Assembly (NCBI GenBank): GCA_037176885.1
Contig: JAWWNJ010000040.1
Span: forward strand, 496,001-560,000
DNA length: 64,000 bases
Source of the DNA: Favolaschia claudopus
Lineage: Eukaryota > Basidiomycota > Agaricomycetes > Agaricales > Mycenaceae
Direction of reading: 5' to 3'
The first letter of the stretch is position 1. Each line of letters starts with the position of its first letter. Below, one piece after another: positions 45,824-56,018 of this stretch. Below the pieces are notes generated by a model, which worked only from the letters and a program-made list of their open reading frames with translations, was not told where the DNA came from and made no database searches. The position numbers and the translations under genes are program-made.

Positions 45824-45855
<32 letters not shown>
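45824..45855 (+). repeat. Poly(A) tail of the LINE
   Basis: Uninterrupted run of 32 A directly downstream of the LINE C-terminus and 3' sequence, marking its 3' end on the plus strand. A run this long is easily mis-sequenced, so its length is approximate. Confidence 0.8.
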
Positions 45856-45860
<5 letters not shown>

Positions 45861-46221
45861 GAAAGAAATGGTGTGTGTCGGAAAAATCAATTTTTTGACA
45901 ATTTTCGTCAAATTTGTGACATTTTGAACCAGTTCGTAACTTAAATGCCCTCGGTGACCTGTGACAGGACGAGAATTTTCGTAAAAAATCGGGCCTGTGA
46001 CGTGTGACATATGAATTGACCGAAATACTACAGTATTACTTAACCCCGAAAGACATATATATAGTCTTGAATCCGCTGATGCAACGCTGATGTTTACTTG
46101 ATTCGGGAATAGAATCAAGTTGAAAACATGAGACCAAATTGCGGATTGCACTCGCGGTAAGTATCGGTGTCTAATAATCAATCAATCAATCAATATTCCA
46201 ATCCTCACTCCGGCTTGCCCG
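45856..46221. other. Non-coding; repeat fragments
   Basis: TGTCGGAAAAAT at 45877 matches a putative TIR end at 56019 and a copy at 49906. ATTGACCGAAATACTACAGT near 46017 matches (reverse complement) sequence near 34970. A short AATC microsatellite lies at 46170-46193. No gene is seen. Confidence 0.4.
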
Positions 46222-46659
46222 CAAGGGGTGAGCGATCTCTGGATCACTCAATACTTCCCACGACCCACCCCCCCCAGAAAAGGCAATGATCACCAGTTGC
46301 CATCAACCGCCGCCTCAAATGCATCGCTGTTTCTGCAGAGTTCTGGTGTCCGCGGGGGGCTGTGATGGGTTGATTGGGCTCGAGAGTTGTGCGAGTGCCC
46401 TCCTGGCTCTGTGCTTTCAATATTTACAACGAAAAATTCAGCTCAGTCGTGATTCTATTATTAGGCCCTCATACAAAGAAACGAAAAAAAAAACTGCAAC
46501 CGACCCTCCTGAGGGTCAGCAAATCCATCACCAGTGCTCGTTGTGCCTCAGATCCAGTTTTCGCTGCAAATACGCCGTGAGTTGCAAGAGATCAGTGAGT
46601 GATCAGTGATTTCGCACGCCAACATCAAATTGACAGATCCAGAGATCGCTCACCTCTTG
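46222..46659. mobile_element. hAT-type MITE (CAAGGG ends), 438 bp
   Basis: The 8-bp duplication CTTGCCCG lies at 46214-46221 and 46660-46667. Inverted ends of about 24 bp start CAAGGGGTGAGCGATCTC (left) and CAAGAGGTGAGCGATCTC (right, inward). The interior is non-coding. The right end lies about 75 bp upstream of the start codon of the kinase-like gene at 46735, so it sits in that gene's promoter region. Confidence 0.85.
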
Positions 46660-46734
46660 CTTGCCCGGACCGAGAAGGCTTGTTCCGAACGTATTGATCA
46701 CGTGCCCGCACGTGTAGGGGGATAACGTTTTAGT

Positions 46735-47925
46735 ATGTCCGACCACTCCTCTCTTCCAGCTGAAGTCTGGTGGCGAGAGCACTCACAGTGGCTGCACGAG
46801 CGCGGCTATTTGCTGCGTCCAAGATTCAGGGCGGGCTGGAAAACGCCCTCCAATCGCGAAGAAAGTCTGTGGTTGTGGGGAAAGGTGAAACTCGGTCGGA
46901 TTAACATAGTCGCAACTTGACTCAATCCGGTCTCTTAGGGCGATGTAATCGATGCAGTCCGCACATCAGACGGTACTGCTGTCGCGCTGAAGCGCACCGT
47001 TACTGTTCGCGAAACGGAGGTGATGCAACTCTTGAACACTGAGCCTCTCGCCTCCAGCCCCGACAATCCCTGCGTTCCGCTATACGAGGTTCTGAATCCT
47101 CCGGACGCACCAGATCGTAGCATTTTGGTTATGCCGTTTCTGCGCCAGTTCGATTCGCCCCCTTTCCGAACCATTGGCGAAGTAATGGAGTTCTGCCGCC
47201 AGGCACTGTACGGTCTTCGCTTTCTCCACACCCACAATATTGCTCATCGGCAAGTGATATCGCTGCGGGGGAACTTCTGCTTGTAAACTGCTCTTTCAGA
47301 GACCCACATGCATCAAACATCATGCTTGATCCCAGGCAAATGTATCCACATGGGTTCTATACCGGATATCCAGGACATGACTACCGTAGGCCCTCCTTCA
47401 AAGGCCATGCGGAAGTATACACTAGAACGCAAAGACCATCGAAATACTTCTGGATCGATTATGGACTGGCAGATACATTCGAATTCCCCTCCCTACCAGG
47501 CACCCTGCTTGTGCCTTACGTTCGGGGCGGTGATCGAGATATCCCAGAAACACTGCAGGGCGTCACACATGCTGATCCTTTTGCCAGCGATGTGTGGTGG
47601 ATGGGTAGCATTATCAAAGAATTGATCGAGGTGTGTATCATACTCGCAATTTTTGCTCGACTCACCAGCGGTCCAGAAATATCACGGCCTCGATATGTTA
47701 AGTGAACTTGTGGATGCAATGTGCCGGGAGAAGCCCGAAGACCGGCCCACAATTGCAACCGTTGTTGGACAGTTTGACGTCATCGGATGCTCAAGTTGGC
47801 GCTTGAGGCAGATGACGGCCCGGAAGAAAGATGTTCTTGGAAGAACCCGAGCATTCCCCGCCTTCATATTCCATACGCTCGGATACCTTATCACTGGCAA
47901 ATCAGCCATGCCCCGCCCCCAATGA
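46735..47925 (+). CDS. Protein kinase-like protein, four exons
   Basis: Exons 46735-46884, 46939-47249, 47300-47630 and 47677-47925 give 346 residues. The start is MSDHSSLPAEVWWREHSQWL. Kinase features: a degenerate glycine loop (GDVIDAV), VALK with the ATP-binding Lys, a helix-C region RETEVMQLL, catalytic loop HRDPHASNIML, DYG instead of DFG (WIDYGLAD), and a C-lobe with FASDVWWMGSIIKEL and EKPEDRPTI. Intron 2 splits the HR|D codons and fits only a GC-AG intron (donor GCAAGT at 47250). The family is a fungal-specific kinase-like group; substrates are unknown, and activity is plausible since Lys, HRD Asp, Asn and the DYG Asp are present. The ending GYLITGKSAMPRPQ matches my recollection of relatives. 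Confidence 0.75.
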
Positions 47926-48182
47926 TTGTCTTCATGTGTCTGTTTGAAGCTCTTGACCTCCGCTCCTTGATCTCCCCGCCTTTGGGCCCAGCATCCGCTT
48001 GTGGTGTACTCGCAGCCTGCCTTGAACCAACGGTGGAGAGATACCTCGCAGAATAAAAATGCGACAGGTCTTTTTTGAAACTTTGCTTTGCACCGAGTTT
48101 TGGCCGAGATTCACCTTGTGACTTCAGAGCTTTAAGTAACCTCGCATAAGTAGGGTCATGCGTCGTGGCGGCGCCCTGCAAC

Positions 48183-48562
48183 ATGTCCCCCGAGGCCCTT
48201 TCCCTGGTCCCAGCCGCGATAGCCTTAGCTAAAGCTCTCTTCGATGTTGTCCATGGCTGGACCGCTCACGGCCGGATGACAAAAGCTGCTCAATATCTCG
48301 AGCTCGCAACAGATCGTATGGTCGACCCGAAATACCGTGATGCCATCGAGACTGTTCCAGCTTCTACGCTACAGGACTGGAACGAAGAGCGCGTCATGTG
48401 AGAGTTCACATTCAACTTTAACATTGTGTACGGCGGTGCAATCGATGACTTGTGGAAAGGCTGGATAAGGAACGCGATAAGCTCATGACCAATCCGCAAC
48501 TCGATCGCAAGATGGCGAAAGACTTTCTCTTATTTGCCAAAAATCACTGGAAGGTTATCAAG
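48183..48562 (+). CDS. Hypothetical helical protein, 5' exons
   Basis: Exon 1 (48183-48397) starts MSPEALSLVPAAIALAKALF and ends ..LQDWNEERV; a 62-nt intron (GTGAGA..GAAAG) leads to exon 2 (48460-48562), LDKERDKLMTNPQLDRKMAK to ..HWKVIK, with a GTATGT donor after it. The phase is preserved across the intron. The product is predicted to be mostly helical with a hydrophobic first helix; no family is recognised. Later exons between 48650 and 49150 are likely (several GT/AG pairs) but could not be assigned. It lies 260 bp downstream of the kinase-like gene on the same strand. Confidence 0.5.
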
Positions 48563-50213
48563 GTATGTACATCCCGTTGCCCGCCACACGCGTCAGCCTG
48601 AATCGCGTTTGAAGAGAGCCTCCGACCAGGGCGCTTACGAGCTCCACATATCTTCCAATAAGCATTCATTCCTGGTGTGTTCTCGCAAAGGATCTGAGCT
48701 TCTTGTGGGCGCCGCAAACGTTGAAGGGAGCAGCGCCGCCAGAGACCTTGGACCGAGCTCCATGATTGTGTCGGATCACGCAATTGATGTGCCCATCGAG
48801 TTGGCGGAGAGCTTCAACGACATCGGTCTGTGATCTTATTCCAGTTTGCGGACTATTGACTGTGCCATTCTAGTCTCGCAGCTCAGAGAAGTAAGCATCG
48901 GGCAGCATTCGGAGGCCATCCCTGTCAACGACGATTTTTGCCGTGCATTAGGTTCGGATGCTAGAAAAAACTTAACTCTCGCTTTCTAAATTGCCTTCAG
49001 ACGAGTTGACGACACTTGGCGACGACGCTTCGTGTCTGGTGCAGCAAGAGGTGAGCTCACATCATGTGCAGCCCCTTCACTCAGCACATGATTCTAGGAG
49101 CAGCGTATCAGCGAGGAAACTTACCGTTTGACACCAACTCCGCAATTATTTCATCGCTACTCGGTCATTCCAGGGGCGCCTGGAGATGAAGTGTGGTATC
49201 GATGCGAGAGACAGTCATGAATGGCGCGACGAGTACACAAGTTAGACTCCAGCCTATGGGTACTCGTAGTGCGAAAAAGTCTTGGTCGGTCGGTTTTTTG
49301 ACAGATTTCGGCAGTCTGTGCACCTTTTCGTATGATCCAAAGTCCTACATGTACGTAGGCTTCACCTGCAATGAAGGTCCAACCCCCAACAAGATCAAAA
49401 ATACTTGATGTTTGGTCGAAAACGGCCAAACAATCAGATAACTCCGAAATTGAAATCTGCAACTCACCAAGAATTTTTTTTTCGAAGAAATCCGTCCAAT
49501 CCATGTTGTAGCTCCAATAAAACTATGGAGATTTGCACCTTGGATGAAGTGAAAGGGTGCAGCCGTTCTCGAGATATCGCGCTCGCAAGTCGGCCGAAAT
49601 CGCCGTAAAAATCGGCCAAAAAAGGCAAAAACAGCCAAAAGTGACCAACCTCGAAGCGCAATAACTTTAAGCCCCATCCAAGCCCCATCCACCCTCGACA
49701 AACGTCGCGTGTCGTTACGGTCACACTTCCATCTTGGGCGACCAACGACAAAACAATTAATTCTGAGGCGACCAACGACTTCTACGCATATCGGTTCGAC
49801 CAGATTACGGGTATATGAACTATAATGCTATGTACAGAAAATTAGAGCTTTGCAGTACGACTAGGTTAGTGAATAAGCGATTTTGTGTCTAAATTAGCTT
49901 TTGAATGTCGGAAAAATCAAAAAAGGGTTGTTGGGCCTGGGCAGAAGGTCTAATAAGGCCGTTGGGGAAAAGGAGGGTTACAAGGTTTAAATACGTACCA
50001 AATACTACATATAGGGCCTTATAACACATAATGGACCTTATAGGTCCTAATGAGGCTTGTAAGGCCTTACAAGGCATGTTCGGCGGGGGTTAAGCAAAAG
50101 TATTACCACTTTACCTTCTTTGTAAGGTGTCTGCTTGCACCTTGTCTTGACTTTTTAATTACTAGACTATCTATTTCTATTTTACTACAATACTGACTCT
50201 AACAATTAATTAT
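48563..50213. other. Possible 3' exons, then non-coding
   Basis: 48563-49150 probably holds further exons of the preceding gene. From 49200 on there is no supported gene. Notable words are two GGCGACCAACGAC copies near 49737 and 49773, a TGTCGGAAAAAT end-like motif at 49906, and CTTATAAGG/AAGGCC repeats at 49970-50080. Confidence 0.3.
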
Positions 50214-50296
50214 TGGTGCTTGCGAGAATCGAACGCTCGACCTCTGCAGTGCGAATAAAACAATGGCAATGTACAATACTGTTATGCTAAGAGAGC
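50214..50296 (-). other. tRNA-like sequence (pseudo-tRNA or SINE head)
   Basis: On the minus strand TAGCATAACAGT fits an RNA polymerase III A box, and CGTTCGATTCT, 50-60 nt later, fits a B box; the end reads GCAAGCACCA. The acceptor stem and T-stem do not pair properly and no anticodon arm could be settled, so it is not a functional tRNA by eye. It could be a tRNA pseudogene or the head of a SINE. Confidence 0.3.
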
Positions 50297-50336
50297 TTTA
50301 CAGATACAGAAATTTTGTTCCATATATGGCGTAGCT

Positions 50337-50896
50337 TAGGCTCGAAACCAGCCGTTATAGTAGCAATGACGAGCAAGCAGGTATTACTGACAATAACGGC
50401 TGGAAGCACTTAGCCGTAAACTGATAGATGGCAATTTCAAACTCCGATTATACCTTTTTGGGAAGTATCTCCGAGGCTTGAAGCGACTTATTTTCACGTT
50501 TGCCTCAAGATAATATTTCACAATATGAGCTAACCACCTTCTCTATTAACCCAAAGTCCTCTGGGTCTTTGAAATAGGTTTGCCTTGCATACAAGAGGTT
50601 TGTTGACCCAAAACAAAACCTGATGCTAGAAACCTTCACAATGATGGTATTTTCAGGTAATCTTGGCCCAGAAACTCTCCACTAAAGGATAGAAATGGCT
50701 TCCGACAGTTCCAGGCAGCATCTGAGTGGAAGAAAACAAAAACTGGACAACTTGAGCTCGGAGATACTTCCTAATAAGGTATAGTCGGAGTTTGAATTTG
50801 CCATCTATCAATCTACGCCTAAGTGCTTCCAGCCGTTATGGTAAGTAATACCTGCTCGCTCGTCATTACTCCCACTAACGGCTGGTCTCGAGCCTA
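50337..50896. mobile_element. Mutator-like MITE, 560 bp
   Basis: The 9-bp duplication GGCGTAGCT lies at 50328-50336 and 50897-50905. The ends TAGGCTCGA..CCAGCCGTTA begin inverted repeats of about 150 bp (50337-50487 and 50750-50896), leaving a central segment of about 260 bp. Long TIRs plus a 9-bp duplication are the signature of Mutator-like elements. Within each arm AACGGCTGG occurs twice in opposite orientation. It is non-coding. Confidence 0.85.
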
Positions 50897-51310
50897 GGCG
50901 TAGCTCTCGGATACCTGTACAATTTCCCCATAACACAACACCTCAAGATATTGCTCGTACATTGACTGGTGATTTACTACACATGAGTATATGCTCCCCT
51001 ACATACTTTTTGAAATTCAAATCAGCCATCTTGGCATACAATCACAGCACAAATTATCAAAAACAATCAAAACAATACAACTCTGAATTTTCCACCGAAA
51101 AAGATTCATGTCTCTAACAACCCCAACTCAGTTTTGTAGCCTCCGGGAAGTCAGCCTGGGAAGACCTAACCAGACCTTGTCACGCCTTATAAGGTCACCC
51201 CTCGACGGCGCCCAAAAAGATCAGTCCCGCGCAGTTCCCCGCGCAGAAATTTCTCAACACAATCCAAGGCCACTCTGGCCTCCCCAAGATTGGGAGCTTG
51301 CCGGCTAGTC
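50897..51310. other. No feature recognised
   Basis: 413 bp between the MITE and the 3' end of the next gene. A short plus-strand frame at 51108-51308 has no domain. It probably includes the 3' untranslated region of the minus-strand gene. Confidence 0.35.
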
Positions 51311-52190
51311 CTAGGCTCGTAGCCAGCCTATATACGAGAAATTCGACCTTTTGTAGGTGGGGTGTGGGTCGAACGTATACGACCAGCGTCCTCCCCAATT
51401 CCAAAAGTCGGACTCCCACGAGTCTAGGCTAGTCCCTGGACGCGTTGCTTGCTCCTGCATGCGGTCCAGAAACGAGCACGGAGCAGAGGGCCGAGGATAT
51501 TCATCATCATATCCCGGCGCGGTGAATAAAAGTTCATCATCAGCCTCTGAAACGGGAAGAAAATCCCGAGGATCGTCGCCGCAATCAGCAAACGGGCGGG
51601 CAGAGGTCTGCGAGAGTTCGGGAGGATCGGAAATATGGACAGGAGGGGGACGGCATGGCCCAGCAGCGGGACGGCATGGCTCTGGTTGGGGAGGGGGAAA
51701 GGTACAAGTCGATCGCCGGTCTTCATCCTCATCAACCTCCTCAACCGTTGGCTTGAGCAGCTTGGGTAATTCCCATACAGACTCACGCGCAGCTGGCGCA
51801 CTAGACACGGGCTCCGATGTTACGGCAGCTTGGTACGAGGCAAGAAACGGATTTGACGCGTCTGACACGCTAAATGGGTCCGACGCGTCTGACGCGTCGA
51901 GAGCAGTAATTGACGCGTCGGGAATACTCATTGACGCGTCGTCAGCAACCACACTCTCACTTGATATACTTTTACTGTCCTGGTTAATACAGAAAAATGT
52001 AAGAAGGGCCACTGAAAAATCGTATACTCACCAGAGTCACCACCACATTCTCTTTCTGTTTTTCCCTGGGTGAGAGCCACTTTTTCGCTTTTTTGGGGCT
52101 GAGCTCATCCCATGCGCGCTTTGTACCGTTGCTGAGGTTCTGAAGGAGGTTCGAAGCTCGCGTTTTACGAGTCTTTGAATGCTTTGCCAT
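51311..52190 (-). CDS. Hypothetical acidic protein, two exons
   Basis: Exon 1 (52190-52032) encodes a basic N-terminus: MAKHSKTRKTRASNLLQNLS, then PKKAKKWLSPREKQKENV, which resembles a nuclear localisation signal. A 52-nt intron (GTGAGT..ACCAG, 51980-52031) leads to exon 2 (51979-51311). Exon 2 is rich in Asp, Ser and Pro with repeated DASD units (ITALDASDASDPFSVSDASN) and ends YKRSNFSYIGWLRA, 275 residues in total. No domain is recognised; the protein is largely disordered by composition. An LTR element begins 77 bp upstream of the ATG, in its likely promoter. Confidence 0.6.
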
Positions 52191-52266
52191 GAGTTTGGAA
52201 GACGAGACGAGGACAAAAGTGCCGCTTTCGGCAGAGATCGCGTTATTCTAGCGCCCAGACTCAGAC

Positions 52267-53085
52267 TGTGACGGATCGGTGTTCGCATCCGCTCACGGCA
52301 AGATCTGCCCGTATGTCGTCCCCATGACTCCCCCATACAGCCTCAATTTCCCTGTATAAGTAGTTAGCTTCTCTCGTAGATAGTTTCTCTTGGTCAATTT
52401 AGCCCTTACACGTTCTTCCTTGATCCCCTTGTGCCGGAACTCGGGCTCCCCTCGCTTTCGTCACATCTTTTGAACTTAACCAAGGACCTAGATCTTGTCG
52501 ACGCTCTTGACTACGCCTTCCCCCGACTTTCTCTGACCCTCTGAGCTCGATATCGACCCCGATGACTGATCCTGCTGGGCCCTGGCGCCGCTCGCCACTC
52601 TCTTCGTTCTCATGACCGTCAAGCTCACCCTGGACTGACTGCATTGACTCGAAGACCCGCTAGTGCTGCCAATTCCGTGAGTTCTCGCGCTGAGACTCAC
52701 CGACCGGAGAGTCGTGCCTCCTCGACAAATTCACGCCCCGTTTCTCCCGACCTTTTGTACAGTCGGGTGGTCTCGGGTGGACGATCTTTCTCTCGTGTAG
52801 ATACACCGCTGCCTTCGGGTGGTGAGACCCCATTGCCTTCGGGTGGTGAGACCGCTTCGCTTTCGGGCGTCGAACCGTTGCCTCTGGGCAACGAGACCTC
52901 ATCGTCGATACCCTCGATGCATACCGAGCTCTCTGAGCCCGTTTTGACCTCCGCCGTGGATTGGGGGATGCTCGACGGTGGTGTTGCCACGCCTCGCATG
53001 GCAACGCCCGGTCGTCAAGTTTCGGTGGATTCACTCACCGTAGTTATTAGTTAACTCTCAGAATGTTATCTCCCGTTCTACTTAC
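52267..53085 (+). mobile_element. Truncated gag-only LTR element: LTR plus gag 5' part
   Basis: A 199-bp LTR (52267-52465, TGTGACGG..TCACA) is followed by the same leader as in the 5189-10034 element and by gag start sequence on the plus strand. Gag-like coding (ALTRRPASAANSVSSRAETH, then HRPESRASSTNSRPVSP and PSGGET repeats) runs from about 52610 to 53050 and loses frame. Recognisable similarity ends near 53085 (GTTATCTCCCGTTCTAC). The ATG at 52562 is out of frame with the rest, as in the other copy. Everything downstream, including the second LTR, is missing. It is more diverged than the 5-10 kb copy. Confidence 0.8.
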
Positions 53086-53337
53086 ATGCGTTCACCAAGG
53101 AGCCGGAATTGTGACATTTAGGATCAATATTTTGTTTCGATCGTCGTACTACATTTCCAACCAAAACTAGCCATAGCTTTATTGTATATCTACTTGTTGT
53201 ATCTTCTAGTAGTTGCCTGAACTAGGCCTTACTACTCGTACACTGTAGTTCTGAGTCCAGGAAAGCGTAGGTTTGTATGCCGGTGTCCCGGCTTACTAGT
53301 GGGGGAGCTTGGTGGATTCCGAGTTTTCAACCCCAAA

Positions 53338-54221
53338 TACTCGTCATCACAGAAAGTAACCGAAAATTGCGTCATCTCGACACGGTCACATGATGATGTC
53401 GCGCCGATTGGACCTCAAAATAGAATCTATCATGGTAGGATTTTGTAGTATGAGTTCTGGGGCAAACAAGTTTGTCTTGCTTTCTACAGAGACGGTGCAA
53501 ATCAGAGTATCTCGATACTAATCCATACAATACAAGATTTTGTCCAACCTGCAAATTAACCGTAGATGTCGCACTTTGGGCACAAGATATCATGGTCCAA
53601 AATACTAGGGTAGCCCCTAGACGTTTCAAATTGTTTCCAAAATTGAGATTTCGCAAGAAAAACCAGAGAAACAGTTTATTTGGCTGTTCTGCCGAGATCA
53701 TATTTTGTCCCCGCAAAAATGATGCCTGGAGGGCAAGTGAAAGTATATACCAGCGTTTTATAGTCTCCCCTATCCCACACCAGCAAGTTGAGAATGATAC
53801 AGCTTTTGCTTTCTGTCTCAAAGTATCTCATGAATTGTGATGCATAAAGATTACCCGTCAATTAACTCAATTTCGACACCATCAAAAGTATCCACTCTGT
53901 ATTGGGTCGTCAAGTGGATTTCCCATTCTTCAAGAAGGTGTATGGAAGGAAGACATACAGACCTACTTCCTCCATGCCTAAAACTTGGATTCTTGTCCCT
54001 ATTAATTCGTTTTATACAATGATTTTATCAGGTTTCATCAAAATATGCCAAGGAAAGATCATCTGATTATACAGTGAGTACCACCTATTTATGCACCGGA
54101 TTTCTGTTGTATTGGAGGGCAATAGATGCCAAAGATTATGTCTACCTATCCTAGATGGTACAATACTACAAATTTCATCGAAAATAATCGAATCTTCGGT
54201 TACTTTCTGTGATGACGAGTA
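53338..54221. mobile_element. Tc1/mariner-type TIR element, CTCGG-related, 884 bp
   Basis: TA at 53338-53339 and 54220-54221 flanks inverted ends (TA)CTCGTCATCACAGAAAGTAA and its complement. The ends are diverged relatives of the CTCGGTGTGACC family. The interior has frames up to about 149 codons on the minus strand without transposase motifs. Confidence 0.7.
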
Positions 54222-54343
54222 TTGGGCAAGTGCATTTAACTGATAGATACAGTACAATATATACATCTGAGCAGAGTATGTCCTCAAGAAAATATATACA
54301 GTATTCACTGACACTAAGTTCAGCGTCCGCATCTCAAGTAAAT

Positions 54344-54545
54344 TGTGACGGAAGCGAGGGAAAGTCGAGTTCCGGCACAAGGGGATCAAGAGAGAACTGG
54401 TGTAAGGACTAAATTGACCAAGGGAAAACTATCTACCACAAGAGCTGACTACTTATACAGGGAAAAGAGAGGCTGTGTGGGGGAGCCAAGGGAACGGACA
54501 CGGGGAATCATCGCCGTGAGCGGATGCGAACGCAGATCCGTCACA
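54344..54545 (-). mobile_element. Solo LTR of the gag-only family
   Basis: A 202-bp LTR (TGTGACGG..CCGTCACA) is flanked by the 5-bp duplication TAAAT at 54339-54343 and 54546-54550. No internal sequence is present, so it is the product of recombination between two LTRs. Base differences from the 5-10 kb LTRs (for example AGCGAGGGAAAG instead of AGCGAAGGCGAG) show an older insertion. Confidence 0.9.
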
Positions 54546-54550
54546 TAAAT

Positions 54551-56018
54551 GTAAGACTTAAGTTGAGCCCTCCATTAGGGATATTCAAAGTAAACCTGCG
54601 CTTCTGCGCTTTTGACGCTTTTGCGCATTTGCGCTTCTCGCGGCATGTGCTGTCAGACTCGGCAGCCACGGCGAGTCGGCAGCGCGGGACATTAGGTCAC
54701 CGCCGCTACTACTACCTAATCAGGACACTCTCTAAAATTTTCTTTACTCTCGGGTTTTGAATTATGTCTGTGGAGAGCCGGGGGAATTCAAGTTTTCAAG
54801 TTGCGAAAAGAGAAGAGAAAGAGAGAGAAAAGGGAGAGACTCACTATGTATCTAAAGGCCTGTTCCCAGATAATCAGCGCTCAAAAGTCACTGTAGCCCT
54901 CACCAGAGTGGATGTGATTTCTTATGCCCTGATTAGGCAGATCAGAGGAATTCAAAGTATGGTAAGACGTATGTCCTTTCGGAGCAGCTGCCTCCTTGAG
55001 ACATACTCTCAGCCAATCAAATTCAAGATCTCCTCGGAAGTTTCCTCGGCCGTTCTCACAATGAGTCCGAAAAAGCCGATGAGCCACTTTTATGGTTGCG
55101 GCCAACACTTCATGACAAGCCGTAATTTTGGTCAAATCCACTCCAGATTGCAGATTCAGAACCGCAGAATGAGGTTTTATTAATAAAATTTTCGTTTCGA
55201 GGGGGGTTGTACCGTGGGAAAATAAAACGCGAAATTTGGTCGAGGTTCAGAAAAAAAATGGGCTTGGATGCCTCGGAAAGTGTTGTGAGTGGTGTATGGC
55301 ATTACAAGAAGGTGCAAAAAAACTTCCTCAAGCTGACATTTGGTGCAAAATGTGGGCTTTTTGTGCTGGAGGAGAAGGTGATTGACATACACAGCCACCG
55401 GGTAGAGCCCGGCCCGGGATCAAAAGCGCGAAATCTGTGTGTGAAAAACATTTTTTGCAGTTTTCAAACTTTTGGTCCAGTAGGTGTCTAGGTACATCTC
55501 TTCTGATGCTTTCTGCACAGTTTCAGGAAAATCCACGTAAAACTGGGGCACTAGTAGCGATTTCCAAATCGGGTAAAAAGTTTGTCACGAATTGTTGGCC
55601 GCAACCATACTTACTTCACAACTTGGACTCCGTTGGACCGTTGCTGAGTTTACGTCGGAGACAATACAGCAGTCGTCCTGGCACATAAGCATTGAGTATA
55701 GGCCACCAAAGATAACCAGAAAATACAATTGACTGCGGAAAGGAGCAATAACTACTTATACTTACACGGCGAGTCTCTGAGTGCATGCTGGAAGCCCAAA
55801 ATTCAAGTTCAGCCAGAAGGCCCATGCAAATCGAGTCGGACGGCGAGAAAATATAGTTTATGCGATTCAGAAAACAAACACTATATATTTTCCCCATCAA
55901 CAATCACATCTTCTGTGCCGCTGTTCTTTTAATCTTTCCTCTTACCAGTGCATTAATTCAAGATGGTGTGAGGGAGACAGCGTTACAACGAGATAGACCT
56001 AGATATAGAAGCTAGCAG
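54551..56018. other. No supported gene; one element-end-like motif
   Basis: At 54764 ATGTCTGTGGAGAGCC followed by a purine tract (AAAAGAGAAGAGAAAGAGAG) resembles the ends of the element at 28587-29451; no partner end was found. A 139-codon plus-strand frame from 54764 runs through this tract and has no domain. The rest is unremarkable. Confidence 0.35.

Larger units (their letters stand above)
37008..45855 (+). mobile_element. LINE (non-LTR) retrotransposon with three insertions
   Basis: One LINE ORF2 spans this interval: apurinic-type endonuclease, reverse transcriptase, RNase H-like stretch, zinc-binding C-terminus, then about 165 bp of 3' sequence and a run of 32 A (45824-45855). The order matches fungal LINEs of the Agaricomycete type known to me. 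DNA elements at 37786-38288, 38506-38874 and 41276-43565 interrupt it, and removal of each leaves the frame intact. Nonsense codons at 43654 and 45384 and a frameshift near 44605 show that the copy is dead. The 5' boundary and target duplication were not found. Confidence 0.85.

Noticed and set aside
45826..46181. Minus-strand frame with a long Phe run at the poly(A) tract
   Set aside because: The Phe run is the reverse reading of the LINE poly(A) tail.
50214..50296. Functional tRNA gene
   Set aside because: A-box and B-box-like motifs are present, but acceptor and T stems do not pair and no anticodon arm could be drawn.
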